Shown here in pieces: positions 43,546 to 53,040 of a DNA stretch of 64,000 bases; position 1 is the first letter of the stretch; each line of letters begins with the position of its first letter. The notes beneath the pieces are model-generated. The model was not told where the DNA came from and searched no databases. It worked only from the letters and a program-made list of their open reading frames with translations. The DNA is from Mediterraneibacter butyricigenes (GTDB taxonomy: Bacteria; Bacillota; Clostridia; Lachnospirales; Lachnospiraceae), in NCBI RefSeq assembly GCF_003574295.1, contig NZ_BHGK01000001.1:1612001-1676000 (forward strand). The letters run 5' to 3'. The position numbers were made by a program, and so were the translations under genes.

Positions 43546-43824
43546 ATGAAAACTATTATTATCGCATGCGGTTCAGGGGTGGCAACATCTACGATTATCA
43601 GTACAAAGGTCAAAGAATTATTAGAGAAAAATCATATTCAGTGTAATATTATCCAGACGAGTATTCACACACTTGATACTTACTTGAATCAAGCGGACTT
43701 GGTGGTTAGTTCAATTCAAATATGTAGAGAACTTCCGATTCCGAAAGTTAATGGGATGCCTTACCTGACATCTATTGGTGAAGAGCAAGTATCACAAAAA
43801 ATTCTTGAGATATTAAATTTGTAA
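43546..43824 (+). CDS. PTS EIIB, galactitol type
   Basis: A 92-residue protein with the phosphocysteine Cys8 in IIIACGSGVATST. The flanking sequence and length match GatB-type EIIB. It lies 30 bases after EIIA and 21 bases before EIIC, so the three are co-expressed. Confidence 0.85.
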   Translation: MKTIIIACGSGVATSTIISTKVKELLEKNHIQCNIIQTSIHTLDTYLNQADLVVSSIQICRELPIPKVNGMPYLTSIGEEQVSQKILEILNL

Positions 43825-43845
43825 GAGAAGAAAGGAAGAGGTAAT

Positions 43846-45252
43846 ATGGAATTTATTATTGGATTTTTTACAGCAATTTCAGGTTTAGGAAAGACTCTTA
43901 TGATACCTATGATGATTACAATCATTGCATTAATTATCAGGGTGCCGTTTTCTAAAGCTTTAAAGTCAGGCATTACAGTGGGAATTGGACTTACAGGTTT
44001 GACACTTACAATGTCACTGGTTACAACATATGTAGGACCAATTATCAATGTTATGGTAGAAAAATTTGGTCTGAAGTTAACTTATGTTGACGTAGGGTGG
44101 ACTGCAGTATCTGGTATTGCTTATTCAACAGTAGTAGGAGCATTTATTATCCCATTTACACTTTTGATAAATGTTATTGTTTTGGCTCTAAAAGGTACAA
44201 AAACACTTAACATTGATATCTGGAATTATTGGAAATATGCTTTGGCAGGTTCATTGGTTTATCTACTTACAGGTAGTCTTGTAGCAAGTTTCCTTGCAGC
44301 AACAGTTTATATTGTAGCTTGTTTGGTAATCGCAGACAGAACAGCAGAACTTGTTCAAGAGTTCTTTGGAATACCAGGAATTTCTATTCCACAAGGTTCT
44401 GCAGCAGGAAGTGTTCTGATTTGTCTTTTGGTGGAAAAAGTATTTAATATCTTTTCAAGTATCTTTTCAAGAAATAAAGAAAAAGAAAGTACAGACTGGG
44501 CTGCGAAGATTAATAACAATAAGGTGTTACAGACGATTAACGATCCAATTTATGTAGGATTGGCTATCGGTACTTTTTTAGCACTTTTAGGGGGATACAA
44601 TCTCAAGGGAGCGCTTGAAGTTGGCATGTATATGGCAGCATTAATGTTCATCTTACCTAGAATGGCTAGTATATTAATGGAAGGTCTTACACCGATTAGC
44701 GCAGCAGCTAAAGAATTCATGGGTAAAAAGTACAAAGGTCAGCAGTTCTATATAGGTATGGATTCAGCAATTATTATTGGACATCCTACAACATTGGCAG
44801 TTGGTCTGTTGTCAATTCCTATTTTGTTAGTATTAGCGCTTTTACCGGGTAATAAATTAATTCCAATGGCAGGATTAGCAACACTGGCTTATTTCGGTGT
44901 AATGGCTACACCTATTCATAAAGGCAAGTTCTTTAGAACATTGGTTTCACAGACAGTTATCTTAACATTCTGTATGTATCTCGGTAGTTACTTTGCACCA
45001 TTGATTACAGAACATGCATTAAATGCAGGAACAGCTGTTCCTGAAGGCGCTGGTGGTATTACAAGTATGTCAGCAAATGTATTTGAATTTTTAACATATT
45101 TTCTCTTTAAGCTAGGTACAATTCCAGGAGCATGTATTTCCATTGCTATTGTTGCTGTATTGATCATTTGGAATCGAAAATATATCGCTGGAAAAGATAA
45201 TTTTACAACTCAGGAATTTGTGAGTGCAGAAGCATCTGACTATAAGAAATAA
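43846..45252 (+). CDS. PTS EIIC, galactitol type
   Basis: A 468-residue membrane permease with about 10-12 hydrophobic segments. Segments such as SGITVGIGLTGLTL and IGHPTTLAVGLLSIP fit the GatC family, whose members carry galactitol and other polyols. Substrate not determined by sequence alone; the downstream enzymes suggest a polyol or ketose that yields a bisphosphate or phosphoaldehyde. Confidence 0.82.
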   Translation: MEFIIGFFTAISGLGKTLMIPMMITIIALIIRVPFSKALKSGITVGIGLTGLTLTMSLVTTYVGPIINVMVEKFGLKLTYVDVGWTAVSGIAYSTVVGAFIIPFTLLINVIVLALKGTKTLNIDIWNYWKYALAGSLVYLLTGSLVASFLAATVYIVACLVIADRTAELVQEFFGIPGISIPQGSAAGSVLICLLVEKVFNIFSSIFSRNKEKESTDWAAKINNNKVLQTINDPIYVGLAIGTFLALLGGYNLKGALEVGMYMAALMFILPRMASILMEGLTPISAAAKEFMGKKYKGQQFYIGMDSAIIIGHPTTLAVGLLSIPILLVLALLPGNKLIPMAGLATLAYFGVMATPIHKGKFFRTLVSQTVILTFCMYLGSYFAPLITEHALNAGTAVPEGAGGITSMSANVFEFLTYFLFKLGTIPGACISIAIVAVLIIWNRKYIAGKDNFTTQEFVSAEASDYKK

Positions 45253-45278
45253 AACATGTTGTACGAGGAGGTTGAGAA

Positions 45279-46109
45279 ATGTTAGTTAATTCAAACGAAA
45301 TTCTAAGACAGGCAAGTTTGTCTACATACGCGATACCATCCCCTGATTTTTTTAGTCAGAACAGTTTGAAAGCGTATATTGAAGTGGCAGAAGAATTCAA
45401 CAAACCTATTATAATAGCCTATAGTGGCAATTTTAAAACAAATTTTCTTACATTAGAAGATGCTGCAGTAATAGGAAGATATTATGCAGAGAAAGCAAAA
45501 GTTCCTGTATGTCTGCATATAGATCATGGATATAATCTGGATTTTATAAAAAAGGCTATTGATCTAGGATTCACATCCGTAATGATCGATGGATCTAATG
45601 ATTCATATGATGTGAATGTAAAAAAAACAAAAGAGATTGTTGATTATGCCAAAGGAAAAAATGTCTCCGTAGAAGCTGAAATTGGACATGTCGGTTCGGG
45701 ACAAAATTATGAAAATGAAGAAGAAAACGATTCTATTTACACAGATGTAAAAGAATGTATTGATTTTGTTGAAGCAACTGGTATTAATTCTGTGGCTGTC
45801 TCAATCGGAACAGCACATGGCATATATACTGGAGGAACTCCAAAATTAAATTTTAAAAGGTTGGAAGAGCTTAAAGAGGCAATGGATATTCCGTTAGTCT
45901 TGCATGGAAGTTCCTCTAGTGGAGATGCAAATCTGAAAAAATGTGCAGAACTTGGCATTAGTAAAATAAACTTATTTACTGATATAGTGACTGGCGGCTA
46001 TAAAGAACTGAAAGCATCCAAAGCTGAAAACTTTATTGATATGGTGGCTGATGGTGATGAGGGACTTAAAAAGGTTCTTCGCCATTATTATAATTTGTTT
46101 GGTAAATAG
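45279..46109 (+). CDS. Class II aldolase, fructose/tagatose-bisphosphate type
   Basis: A 276-residue TIM-barrel aldolase. Metal and catalytic residues are seen in LHIDHGY (His80, Asp82, His83), in VEAEIGHVG and in VLHGSSS. It is closest in style to GatY/KbaY, which split tagatose-1,6-bisphosphate into dihydroxyacetone phosphate and glyceraldehyde 3-phosphate. The operon setting, with an isomerase of TIM type, supports cleavage of a phosphorylated ketose. Exact substrate is inferred only. Confidence 0.82.
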   Translation: MLVNSNEILRQASLSTYAIPSPDFFSQNSLKAYIEVAEEFNKPIIIAYSGNFKTNFLTLEDAAVIGRYYAEKAKVPVCLHIDHGYNLDFIKKAIDLGFTSVMIDGSNDSYDVNVKKTKEIVDYAKGKNVSVEAEIGHVGSGQNYENEEENDSIYTDVKECIDFVEATGINSVAVSIGTAHGIYTGGTPKLNFKRLEELKEAMDIPLVLHGSSSSGDANLKKCAELGISKINLFTDIVTGGYKELKASKAENFIDMVADGDEGLKKVLRHYYNLFGK

Positions 46110-46118
46110 GGGGAAAAG

Positions 46119-46838
46119 ATGAAGAAGAAAAAAGTATTAAAGACTCCGATATTTGGTATCAATTCGAAATCCTATATGTATGGAGACAGGCTGCTTGACC
46201 TGGCAAAATATGCGGATCAATTAGCTGAAGAATATGATATGACAATTATGTTAAGTGCACCTTACGTTGATCTGGCAAGAATTGCTCAGGAAACAAAAAA
46301 TCTTATTGTAAATGCACAAGGAATGGATCCAACTGACGTAGGAAGGGGGATGGGACATGTGCTACCAGAATCTTTAGCCAATGTCGGAGTTGATGGCGTA
46401 TTTCTTAACCATGAAGAACGTCCAATGACTTTAAGACAGTTGGTCAAGGCTGTTTCAAGAGCAAAAGAGTTGGGACTTAATACAATTATTCTCGTAGATT
46501 CTGTTGAAGAAGCTAAAATGGTTGCTATATTAGAACCAACAATAATTGTATGTGAGCAGACGAAATTAATCGGTACAGGGAAAACGTCTGATGCGGAGTA
46601 TATGCATGCTACAAGAGAAGCAATCAAACAAATCAATCCGAATATTATTGTTATACAGGGAGCGGGGAACAGAACTGCAGATGATCAGTATAATGCAATT
46701 AAAAATGGTTCGGAAGGATCAGGGGCCAGTTCAGGAATCTTTCTAGCTGAAGATCCAAAGACGAAAATCAAGGAATTACTTGAAGGTGTTATAAGAGCTA
46801 GAGACGAATTTGGTACAAAAGTTTATAATGGAGATTAG
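46119..46838 (+). CDS. Triosephosphate isomerase-like sugar-phosphate isomerase
   Basis: A 239-residue TIM family protein with the catalytic set kept but in altered motifs: Asn15/Lys17 in GINSKSY, His98 in LNHEERP, Glu146 in VCEQTKLIGTG. Housekeeping TIM has GHSER and YEPxWAIGTG, so the pocket differs. Related TIM-like proteins (EryH type) isomerise tetrulose phosphates. A similar role for the product of this PTS is a reasonable guess. Confidence 0.7.
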   Translation: MKKKKVLKTPIFGINSKSYMYGDRLLDLAKYADQLAEEYDMTIMLSAPYVDLARIAQETKNLIVNAQGMDPTDVGRGMGHVLPESLANVGVDGVFLNHEERPMTLRQLVKAVSRAKELGLNTIILVDSVEEAKMVAILEPTIIVCEQTKLIGTGKTSDAEYMHATREAIKQINPNIIVIQGAGNRTADDQYNAIKNGSEGSGASSGIFLAEDPKTKIKELLEGVIRARDEFGTKVYNGD

Positions 46839-46840
46839 AG

Positions 46841-47350
46841 ATGATTATTAAGACAAAGCAATTGGAATTGCAAACAAAAGGGAAAAAAATAACTTATTTT
46901 AATATTACCAAAGATGTTGAGAAGTTTGTTGAAGAAAATAACGTAAAAACAGGAATTGTGACAGTACAGTCAGAGCATACAACATGTTCTGTTTTCTTTG
47001 AAGAAATGGTTCATGATTTTGATATCAAAGGTGATGAATATCTTCAGGTGGATTTAAACAAAGGATTAGAAAAAATCTATCCTAATCAGGAAAGCGATGG
47101 GGTATACTATCGTTATCCAGGACCAGCACATCTTAAACGTGCTTCCACGAATGAGTTGTTCATTGCTGATCCGGGAATTGCATTAAATGGACCGGCGCAT
47201 TTGAAAGCAACAATGCTTGGTGCGAGTCAGACATTTGTAATTGAAGAAGGAGAAATAAAAAAAGGCAGATGTGGCGATATATATTTTGTGGATTTTGATT
47301 ATTGTCGTTCACGTTCCCGCAAAGTACATATGTGTGTAATTGGAGAGTAA
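46841..47350 (+). CDS. YjbQ family protein (UPF0047)
   Basis: A 169-residue protein with the family core VQSEHTTCSVFFEE and a C-terminal FVDFDYCRSRSRKVHMCVIGE (ends shown). Standard YjbQ is about 135-140 residues, so this one carries an insertion in the middle (KGLEKIYPNQESDGVYYRYP). The family is annotated as secondary thiamine-phosphate synthase from genetic evidence in E. coli, but its native role is unclear. Its place inside a sugar operon suggests action on a sugar phosphate. Confidence 0.72.
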   Translation: MIIKTKQLELQTKGKKITYFNITKDVEKFVEENNVKTGIVTVQSEHTTCSVFFEEMVHDFDIKGDEYLQVDLNKGLEKIYPNQESDGVYYRYPGPAHLKRASTNELFIADPGIALNGPAHLKATMLGASQTFVIEEGEIKKGRCGDIYFVDFDYCRSRSRKVHMCVIGE

Positions 47351-47354
47351 TTTT

Positions 47355-49274
47355 ATGAAAAAAGTAGAGCGAGACATTATTGAATATTTGTTAAAAGAGA
47401 ATAATTGGGTTTCGTCAGAACAGATACTTAGATTTTTGAATGTCTCGCTCAGAACATTGAGGAGTAGGGTTAAAGAAATTAATGCCGAAACCCAGATTAT
47501 AGTGTCTTCTAAAAAAGGTTATTGTATTCCGTATAAATATATTGATATAGCAAAACAAAAAATAAACGATGGCAATTCCATAGAGGATTACAATGATTTA
47601 AAACGACATGATTTTATTGTTAAGAGGTTAGTATTTGCAAATAAGTCAATTGATATGTATAGCTTGGCTGAAGAATTGTTTATCAGTGATTCAACGCTTA
47701 ATTCAGATTTAAATTCTGTTCGAAAAATTTTAAGAAAATACGATCTTTCTTTGGTAAAAAATAACGATTTTATAAGTATTGAAGGCAAAGAAAATAGGAT
47801 AAGAAAGTTGATAAGTGATGTTGTTTATAATGAAGCGAAAGAAGGACTGTTAAGTCTAAATATTATTTCGGATACATTTCCAAATTATAAGGTTTTGGAG
47901 TTGCGAAAAATCATTATAGAAGAATTGGCAAAATGTGACTTATCAACATCTGACTATAACCTATTAAGTATTATATTACATTTTTGCATTATATTTGAAA
48001 GAACTAAGCATACGGTTAGTGATTTGGAATATGAGGATGTTGTAAGTTATAGGAAGATTAAAAAAGATAGTAATCATTTTACTGTAACAATGCGAATCGT
48101 AGAGAAGATTGAAAAATTGTTAAATATAAGTATCAGTGAAATGGAAATGCTACCATTTTACTCAATTATATCTCTATATACTAGGGATGCTTCTTATCAT
48201 AATATTACCATTAATGATGTTAATGAACTGATCAAACCAGAAATATTAACTTTCGTCAAAGAGCTGTGTTTACATATTTATGATAACTTCTTCATTGATC
48301 TAAAAAATGATGATTTTATTAAACGTTTTTCTCTTCATTTAAATGAATTGATAGTGAAAAGAAGGAAAAATTCTAGAAATTCTTTGTATAAGAGTATTAA
48401 GGAAAGTTATCCTGCTATCTTCGAGCTGGCTGTGTTTATGTCGAAAAAAATTATCGAACGCTGGCCGTTTTTGGAATTAAATGAACATGAAATCTCTTAT
48501 ATTGCGATTCATATTGGCGCGGCATTGGAGAATACGGAATCTAATAAATACAGCATAGCTATAGTTAACCCTAATTATTATTGCGTAAATGAAAATATGG
48601 TCAAGAAAATTGAACAATCTTTCGGAAGTGCTGTAAAATATATACATGTATTTTCAGATGAGATGGAATTAAATAATGAGGAATATGATATTGTATTATC
48701 GACATCTGACTTGAATAGAAAAGAGTACAAAATTTTGCAGACTGTTTCAGTTTTTATGAACCAAGGAGACTTGGATAAAATTCAAAATTGCCTTAGATTA
48801 GCAGAGTATGAACGAGGAAAGAATAACCATATTTCACTTTCTAATATTATCTCTGAAGAAATGACGTTTGTTTTTGAGGGAAAAGATTTAGATAGAGAAA
48901 CGATTATTAAGAAACTCTGCAGCTTGTTGGTAGATGCCAGAGTAGAGACAGAGGATTATATCGAAAGTGTTCTGTCTAGAGAAGAAGCTTCTTATACTTC
49001 GTTCTCGAATATTGCAATACCCCATGGATTTAAAATGAATGCAAAAAGAACAGTTATAGCAATAGGATTATTAAAGCATCCGGTTAAATGGGGGACCAAT
49101 CCGGTCAATATCGTTTTTTTATTAGCGGTGTCTCCGGATAAAAAAGCGGAATTTATAAGTATTCTTGAAGATTTAATAAAGATTTTTACTTCAAGTGAGT
49201 GGAATCGTAAATACAAAACTATGAACTCATTTGATAAAGTATGTAGTTTTATTCAGGAACAAATGAAATCTTGA
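47355..49274 (+). CDS. PRD-type PTS transcription regulator (MtlR/BglG-like)
   Basis: A 639-residue regulator: N-terminal helix-turn-helix (VSSEQILRFLNVSLRTLRSR), a second winged helix (SLAEELFISDSTLNSDLNSV), two PRD domains with His residues (one near LSIILHFCIIFERTKH, one near HEISYIAIHIG), an EIIB-like domain and a C-terminal EIIA_2 domain (His in NIAIPHGF). The layout is that of MtlR-type activators controlled by PTS phosphorylation. Start 47355 follows GGAG; the frame start at 47340 lies inside the upstream gene. Confidence 0.83.
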   Translation: MKKVERDIIEYLLKENNWVSSEQILRFLNVSLRTLRSRVKEINAETQIIVSSKKGYCIPYKYIDIAKQKINDGNSIEDYNDLKRHDFIVKRLVFANKSIDMYSLAEELFISDSTLNSDLNSVRKILRKYDLSLVKNNDFISIEGKENRIRKLISDVVYNEAKEGLLSLNIISDTFPNYKVLELRKIIIEELAKCDLSTSDYNLLSIILHFCIIFERTKHTVSDLEYEDVVSYRKIKKDSNHFTVTMRIVEKIEKLLNISISEMEMLPFYSIISLYTRDASYHNITINDVNELIKPEILTFVKELCLHIYDNFFIDLKNDDFIKRFSLHLNELIVKRRKNSRNSLYKSIKESYPAIFELAVFMSKKIIERWPFLELNEHEISYIAIHIGAALENTESNKYSIAIVNPNYYCVNENMVKKIEQSFGSAVKYIHVFSDEMELNNEEYDIVLSTSDLNRKEYKILQTVSVFMNQGDLDKIQNCLRLAEYERGKNNHISLSNIISEEMTFVFEGKDLDRETIIKKLCSLLVDARVETEDYIESVLSREEASYTSFSNIAIPHGFKMNAKRTVIAIGLLKHPVKWGTNPVNIVFLLAVSPDKKAEFISILEDLIKIFTSSEWNRKYKTMNSFDKVCSFIQEQMKS

Positions 49275-49305
49275 TGTTTTTTGGAGAAAAGGAGAAAAAT
49301 TATAT

Positions 49306-50421
49306 ATGAGAAAATTTAGAATTGTTCCAGATATATGTGAATGTGAAAGTTTTGTGGAGTTTGCAGAAAAATTTTCATTGTGTGATAGAGATTTATTAGT
49401 TACTGAAAGTTTTGTATACGAGACTTTTATGAAAAAATTAGATCTGCAATGTCATTTTGTTTTTCAGAATGAGTTTGGAAGTGGTGAACCTACAGATGTA
49501 ATGGTTGATGCAATCAAGAAGAAAATAGAAGGAATTGAATATGACCGTGTTATTGGCGTGGGTGGTGGAACTGTTATAGATATATCTAAAGTTTTGGCGT
49601 TAAAACCATTTGGCTGTATGCAAGAGATATTTGATGATCCTTCTAAGATCGTAAGAGAAAAAGAGTTGGTTATTGTTACAACTACTTGTGGTACAGGAAG
49701 TGAAGTAACCCGTTCGGCAATCATTGCATCCATTGAAAAAAAGACAAAGGTCAGAATGGCATATGATCAGTTTTTTGCAAATTCAGCAGTACTCATACCA
49801 GAATTAATATCAACTTTACCATATAGATTTTTTGCATTTAGTTCTATTGATGCACTGATTCATGCAGTTGAATCGTTCTTATCACCGATTGCAACGCCAT
49901 ATACAGAGTTGTTTGCAACAAAGGCAATAGAACTTATACTGGAAGCATATAAAAGACTTGCTGAAGAAGGTAAAGAGGTACTAAATGAAGTGGAAAGGGA
50001 TATCTTACTTGCCAGTAATTATGCGGGTATATCCTTTGGAAACGCAGGTTGTGGAGCAGTACACTGTCTAGCATATCCATTAAGTGGTAGATATCATCTG
50101 GCTCATGGAGAAAGTAATTATCAGTTTTTTTGTGGTGTTTTAGAAAAATATTTTGATAAAGAACCAAATGGAAAAATTGCAGTTTTATATGATATTATTA
50201 GTTCAAAATTGGGATGTAAAACGGAGCAAAGCTTACCTGAGCTAGCGGAGTTATTAAATAAAATATGGCCAGTGAAACGCTTGAGTGAGTATGGTATGAA
50301 AAAAGAGGAGATTGATGAATTTGCAGAAGAAGTGTATAGAGAACTTCAGGTGCCACTTGCTACAAGTTATGTTCCGTTGAGTCTAGAAGAGTTAAAGGAA
50401 ATCAATAGAAACTTGTATTAG
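49306..50421 (+). CDS. Iron-containing alcohol dehydrogenase
   Basis: A 371-residue NAD(P)-dependent dehydrogenase with the GGGTVIDISK nucleotide loop, TTTCGTGSEVT and metal-binding residues in DALIHAVESFLS and AVHCLAYPLSGRYHLAHGE (ends shown). It is close in style to 4-hydroxybutyrate dehydrogenases. As the last gene of the PTS operon it may oxidise or reduce an aldehyde or hydroxyacid produced by the aldolase step. AAAGGAG lies before the start. Confidence 0.82.
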   Translation: MRKFRIVPDICECESFVEFAEKFSLCDRDLLVTESFVYETFMKKLDLQCHFVFQNEFGSGEPTDVMVDAIKKKIEGIEYDRVIGVGGGTVIDISKVLALKPFGCMQEIFDDPSKIVREKELVIVTTTCGTGSEVTRSAIIASIEKKTKVRMAYDQFFANSAVLIPELISTLPYRFFAFSSIDALIHAVESFLSPIATPYTELFATKAIELILEAYKRLAEEGKEVLNEVERDILLASNYAGISFGNAGCGAVHCLAYPLSGRYHLAHGESNYQFFCGVLEKYFDKEPNGKIAVLYDIISSKLGCKTEQSLPELAELLNKIWPVKRLSEYGMKKEEIDEFAEEVYRELQVPLATSYVPLSLEELKEINRNLY

Positions 50422-50571
50422 AAATATGAATATATAGATATAATGTTGAGACGGGGTAGTGTAAATTTTTTTGTGTATTCTCCATCTGGATTAATGGAAT
50501 TAGCATAGAAATTGAAGAATAGTGGCATAGATGTATAGATATGTTTAGTTACAATTATTTTTGCACATGGT

Positions 50572-50612
50572 AACAGGCTGTCAACAGGCGATGCTGGCAA
50601 CCTGTTTTTATA
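50572..50612 (+). terminator. Terminator after the PTS operon
   Basis: AACAGG (50572-50577), extended by CTG, pairs with CCTGTT (50601-50606) and is followed by TTTTAT. It lies 150 bases after the dehydrogenase stop codon. Confidence 0.55.
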
Positions 50613-50674
50613 TGCTAATTATTCTATATCAGATAGACTAATTCGTAATCGGTAAATAGCTTGTACATTAAAAC

Positions 50675-51512
50675 GTAAACGCTCAATAGCGAGTACCTTG
50701 AAAAATTAAAAGCTGCCTTGCGGCAGCCCTGGTTATCAGTTCTTTCGAATCCCGTCCGGCAGATTTGGTGACCACGGTAACAGATCATCCAGAAAGGACC
50801 GGTCGGTATCATCCATATGTTTCGGAATCTCTTCTAAGAGATATACGAAGTAATCATACGGTTTTAGGTTGTTTGCCTTTGCTGTTTCCGCAATGCTGTA
50901 GATGATTGCGGATGAATGGGCACCATTGATGGTGTCGATCATCTGCCAGTTCTTTTTGCCAATGCAGAACCCTCGGATAGCACGTTCTGATGCGTTATTG
51001 TCGATTGGAACTTCGCCATCTTCCAGAAATACCCGGAGGTATTTCTCCTGATTCAAGATATATGTGTATGCCTTTCGAAGCTGTCCGCTGGAGGGAACGG
51101 TTGGTTCCATTTTTTTGAGGTACACAAATAAGGCATCAACCAATGGTTTTATAACCAGTTGTCGCTGCATAAGTCTCTCATCAGGTGGGAGTTCTTGTAG
51201 TTTCCCCTCTTCGCGGTAGATTGCCTGGATCTGTTTCATTACCAGATAGGCGTTGGACTTCTTGCGCTGTTCTTTTGGAACAACGTTCAGCGCCTCGTCA
51301 AACTTTCTTCTGGCATGAACCCAGCAGCCTGCGATTCGCAGATCCTCTTGTTCCTTTTCCACTTTGTGGTAGACCTGATATCCATCCGTCACACAGATGC
51401 CGGAATAGTTCTTCAGGAATTCCCTTGGATGGGAACTGTTGCGAGTTTTGTGGTAATCGTACAGGACAATCTGTTTGTCTTTATACAGATGTCCGGAGCG
51501 ATACACCCACAT
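50675..51512 (-). mobile_element. IS66-family insertion sequence, truncated
   Basis: One end appears to be GTAAACGCTCAATAGCGAG at 50675, in the style of IS66 terminal repeats. The transposase frame ends near it, and a minus-strand terminator (GCTGCC/GGCAGC at 50712-50727) lies between. The other end is lost: the element stops at about 51515, inside the transposase gene, where an ArsR-like fragment begins. The two accessory genes of IS66 are also missing. Confidence 0.65.
50736..51512 (-). pseudogene. tnpC: IS66 transposase, C-terminal half only
   Basis: The 258-residue frame contains the IS66 transposase catalytic part: GICVTDGYQVYHKV with the Asp, CWVHARRKFDEAL and DNNASERAIRGFCIGKKNW with the final Glu (ends shown). 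Full TnpC proteins have about 500 residues; the N-terminal zinc-finger part is absent because the gene is cut at about 51515. It cannot be active on its own. Confidence 0.8.
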
Positions 51513-51520
51513 GTAGCTCT

Positions 51521-51640
51521 TTGGGCGATGAGAACAGGCTGGAAATTGTACAGATGCTGTCGGATGGAGAAAAGTGCGGGTGTAAACTTTTGGAAAGATT
51601 TGAAATTACCCAGCCAACTTTATCCCATCAGGTAGCATAA
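51521..51640 (+). pseudogene. ArsR-type regulator fragment
   Basis: The reading frame gives LGDENRLEIVQMLSDGEKCG, then a LLERFEITQPTLSH helix-turn-helix and an early stop. This is the central part of an ArsR metal-sensing repressor; both ends are missing. It abuts the cut IS66 transposase. Confidence 0.6.
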
Positions 51641-51708
51641 AAGAAGTTCAAAATAGAATGAATTGATTATCTGCCGCATGACGGCAAAAGAAAAACCAGA
51701 CAATTTAG

Positions 51709-51745
51709 AACGGCGACTTTGATTTTCAGAGCCGCCGTTTCTTTG
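51709..51745 (+). terminator. Terminator-like stem
   Basis: AACGGCG (51709-51715) pairs with CGCCGTT (51733-51739), followed by TCTTTG. It may belong to the lost ArsR-linked operon. Confidence 0.45.
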
Positions 51746-51823
51746 CGTTTATACAAACCTATGATGAATTTTCCGGAAATATTGTAGCTAATAGTTATTT
51801 AAACTGTTGTATTTGTTTAAAAA

Positions 51824-52063
51824 TTAAAAAATATCTAATGAGTCTTCCGCATCTACCCACATCTGCAAATTTCCATCAAGATATAATCTTGCATATTCAA
51901 GAGGATCATCAATGGCGAGTGCGTTTAATGCACAGTCTGATCCTGATGTGGTTTTTAAGTCCTTTTCAGCTTCCCAACAGTCAATGCGGAGCATATAGCC
52001 AACAGAGGTATAAACATCAATACTGTTGCGCTTGGGATTGTATTCTGCAAATATTGTTCTCAT
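51824..52063 (-). CDS. DUF6061-like small protein
   Basis: A 79-residue protein with a beta-rich start (MRTIFAEYNPKRNSIDVYTS) and an acidic end with IDDPLEYARLYLDGNL. Spacing of the aromatic and DDPLEYA parts resembles DUF6061 proteins of gut Clostridia, from memory. I choose the ATG at 52063 because AAGGAG lies 9-10 bases before it on the minus strand; a longer start at 52105 lacks one. Function unknown. Confidence 0.6.
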   Translation of the reverse strand: MRTIFAEYNPKRNSIDVYTSVGYMLRIDCWEAEKDLKTTSGSDCALNALAIDDPLEYARLYLDGNLQMWVDAEDSLDIF

Positions 52064-52210
52064 CGTATCAAATCTCCTTATCGTTAAATCAATCATTTGT
52101 TGCAAAAATCAGAAGCATTTCAATCAGTTCACCATGTCACTTTTATTTTGTGTTATACTGTTTTATAGGATTTTCTTGGTCTCCGCTGCCGCTTCGGTCG
52201 GCACAGAGCA

Positions 52211-52227
52211 GATGTCCACCGGACATC
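52211..52227. other. Hairpin in a gene-free stretch
   Basis: GATGTCC and GGACATC face each other across ACC. The 350 bases from 52064 to 52424 hold this stem, repeat R3 copy B and no gene I can support. Confidence 0.35.
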
Positions 52228-52350
52228 TTGTGCCCTTGTATTTGCCCTTATCAGAGTTCGTAAACACTGGTGGGACAATATAACACAAGGGAAACAATAA
52301 GGGAAAGCTCACCAGTGATAAATTCAGTGTTTTCAAGGGTTTGCGGAGAA

Positions 52351-52407
52351 TTTAATAACAAAATATAACAGTTATTAAATCTCTTAAAACAGGTGAAATC
52401 TCAATCG
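52351..52407 (+). repeat. Repeat R3, copy B (MATE 3' end)
   Basis: Identical over 57 bases to 41967-42023. It includes the last codons of the MATE gene without the rest of that gene, and leads into a TfoX-like gene. Confidence 0.85.
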
Positions 52408-52424
52408 TAATTTGAGGTGGAAAT

Positions 52425-52784
52425 ATGGCATCAAGCAAGGAATACTTAGAGTTTATTTTAGGGCAGCTATCTGAGTTAGAAGAAATTACTTATCGAGCTA
52501 TGATGGGAGAATTTATTATTTATTATCGTGGCAAGATTGTAGGTGGTATCTATGATGATAGATTACTTGTTAAACCAGTAAAATCAGCAATTAGTTATAT
52601 GCCGACAGCTCCGTATGAATTACCCTATGAGGGAGCAAAAGAGATGTTGTTGGTAGATGAGGTTGATAATAAGGAATTTTTGACAGGCTTGTTTCATGCA
52701 ATGTATGATGAATTGCCAGCCCTAAAACCGAAAAAAAGAAATAAACAATTCTCAGTTTGTATATATCTTTTAAAAGGTATATGA
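52425..52784 (+). CDS. TfoX N-terminal domain protein with a replaced C-terminus
   Basis: A 119-residue protein whose first ~105 residues form a TfoX N-terminal-like domain (EITYRAMMGEFIIYYRGKIVGGIYDDRL, ends shown, and YPELP-like AMYDELPALKPKK). The last residues (QFSVCIYLLKGI) are coded by repeat R2, so the original end has been lost. The natural end would be shortly after PKKR. GAGGTGG precedes the start. Role unknown; many such proteins are not linked to competence. Confidence 0.6.
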   Translation: MASSKEYLEFILGQLSELEEITYRAMMGEFIIYYRGKIVGGIYDDRLLVKPVKSAISYMPTAPYELPYEGAKEMLLVDEVDNKEFLTGLFHAMYDELPALKPKKRNKQFSVCIYLLKGI

Positions 52785-52811
52785 TTAAGAAAAACGGCAG
52801 GAGGTATCTGA

Positions 52812-53021
52812 ATGAAATCACATAAATATTGGTCTATCGGTGCACTGATTACAATGCTTGGAACTTTTTATACAGGTTATAAGGGATCAAAAGAAGGCCA
52901 TAAGTACTTTGCAGCAAGTTCTTTGCTTTGCATGATTATGGCTATTTATACAGGACACAAGATGATTTCTGGTAAAAGTAGGAAGAAAAAAGAAGTTTCA
53001 GTAGAGAGTGTTGAAGATTAA
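52812..53021 (+). CDS. DUF6219-like small membrane protein, copy B
   Basis: The protein is identical to that of copy A (31193-31402). Here the ribosome site is AGGAGGT, slightly better than in copy A. Two membrane segments and a basic end; function unknown. Perfect protein identity between copies points to recent duplication or gene conversion. Confidence 0.65.
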   Translation: MKSHKYWSIGALITMLGTFYTGYKGSKEGHKYFAASSLLCMIMAIYTGHKMISGKSRKKKEVSVESVED

Positions 53022-53040
53022 AAAACAAAATATTTTAATA

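Noticed and set aside
51185-51520. Upstream part of the plus-strand frame that contains the ArsR fragment
   Set aside because: This part is antisense to the IS66 transposase and reads as nonsense. Only the 40 codons after 51521 show homology.
52064-52300. Protein-coding reading of the stretch around the GATGTCC hairpin
   Set aside because: Both strands give short frames without ribosome sites. The stretch looks like a conserved mobile-element spacer, but I cannot name it.
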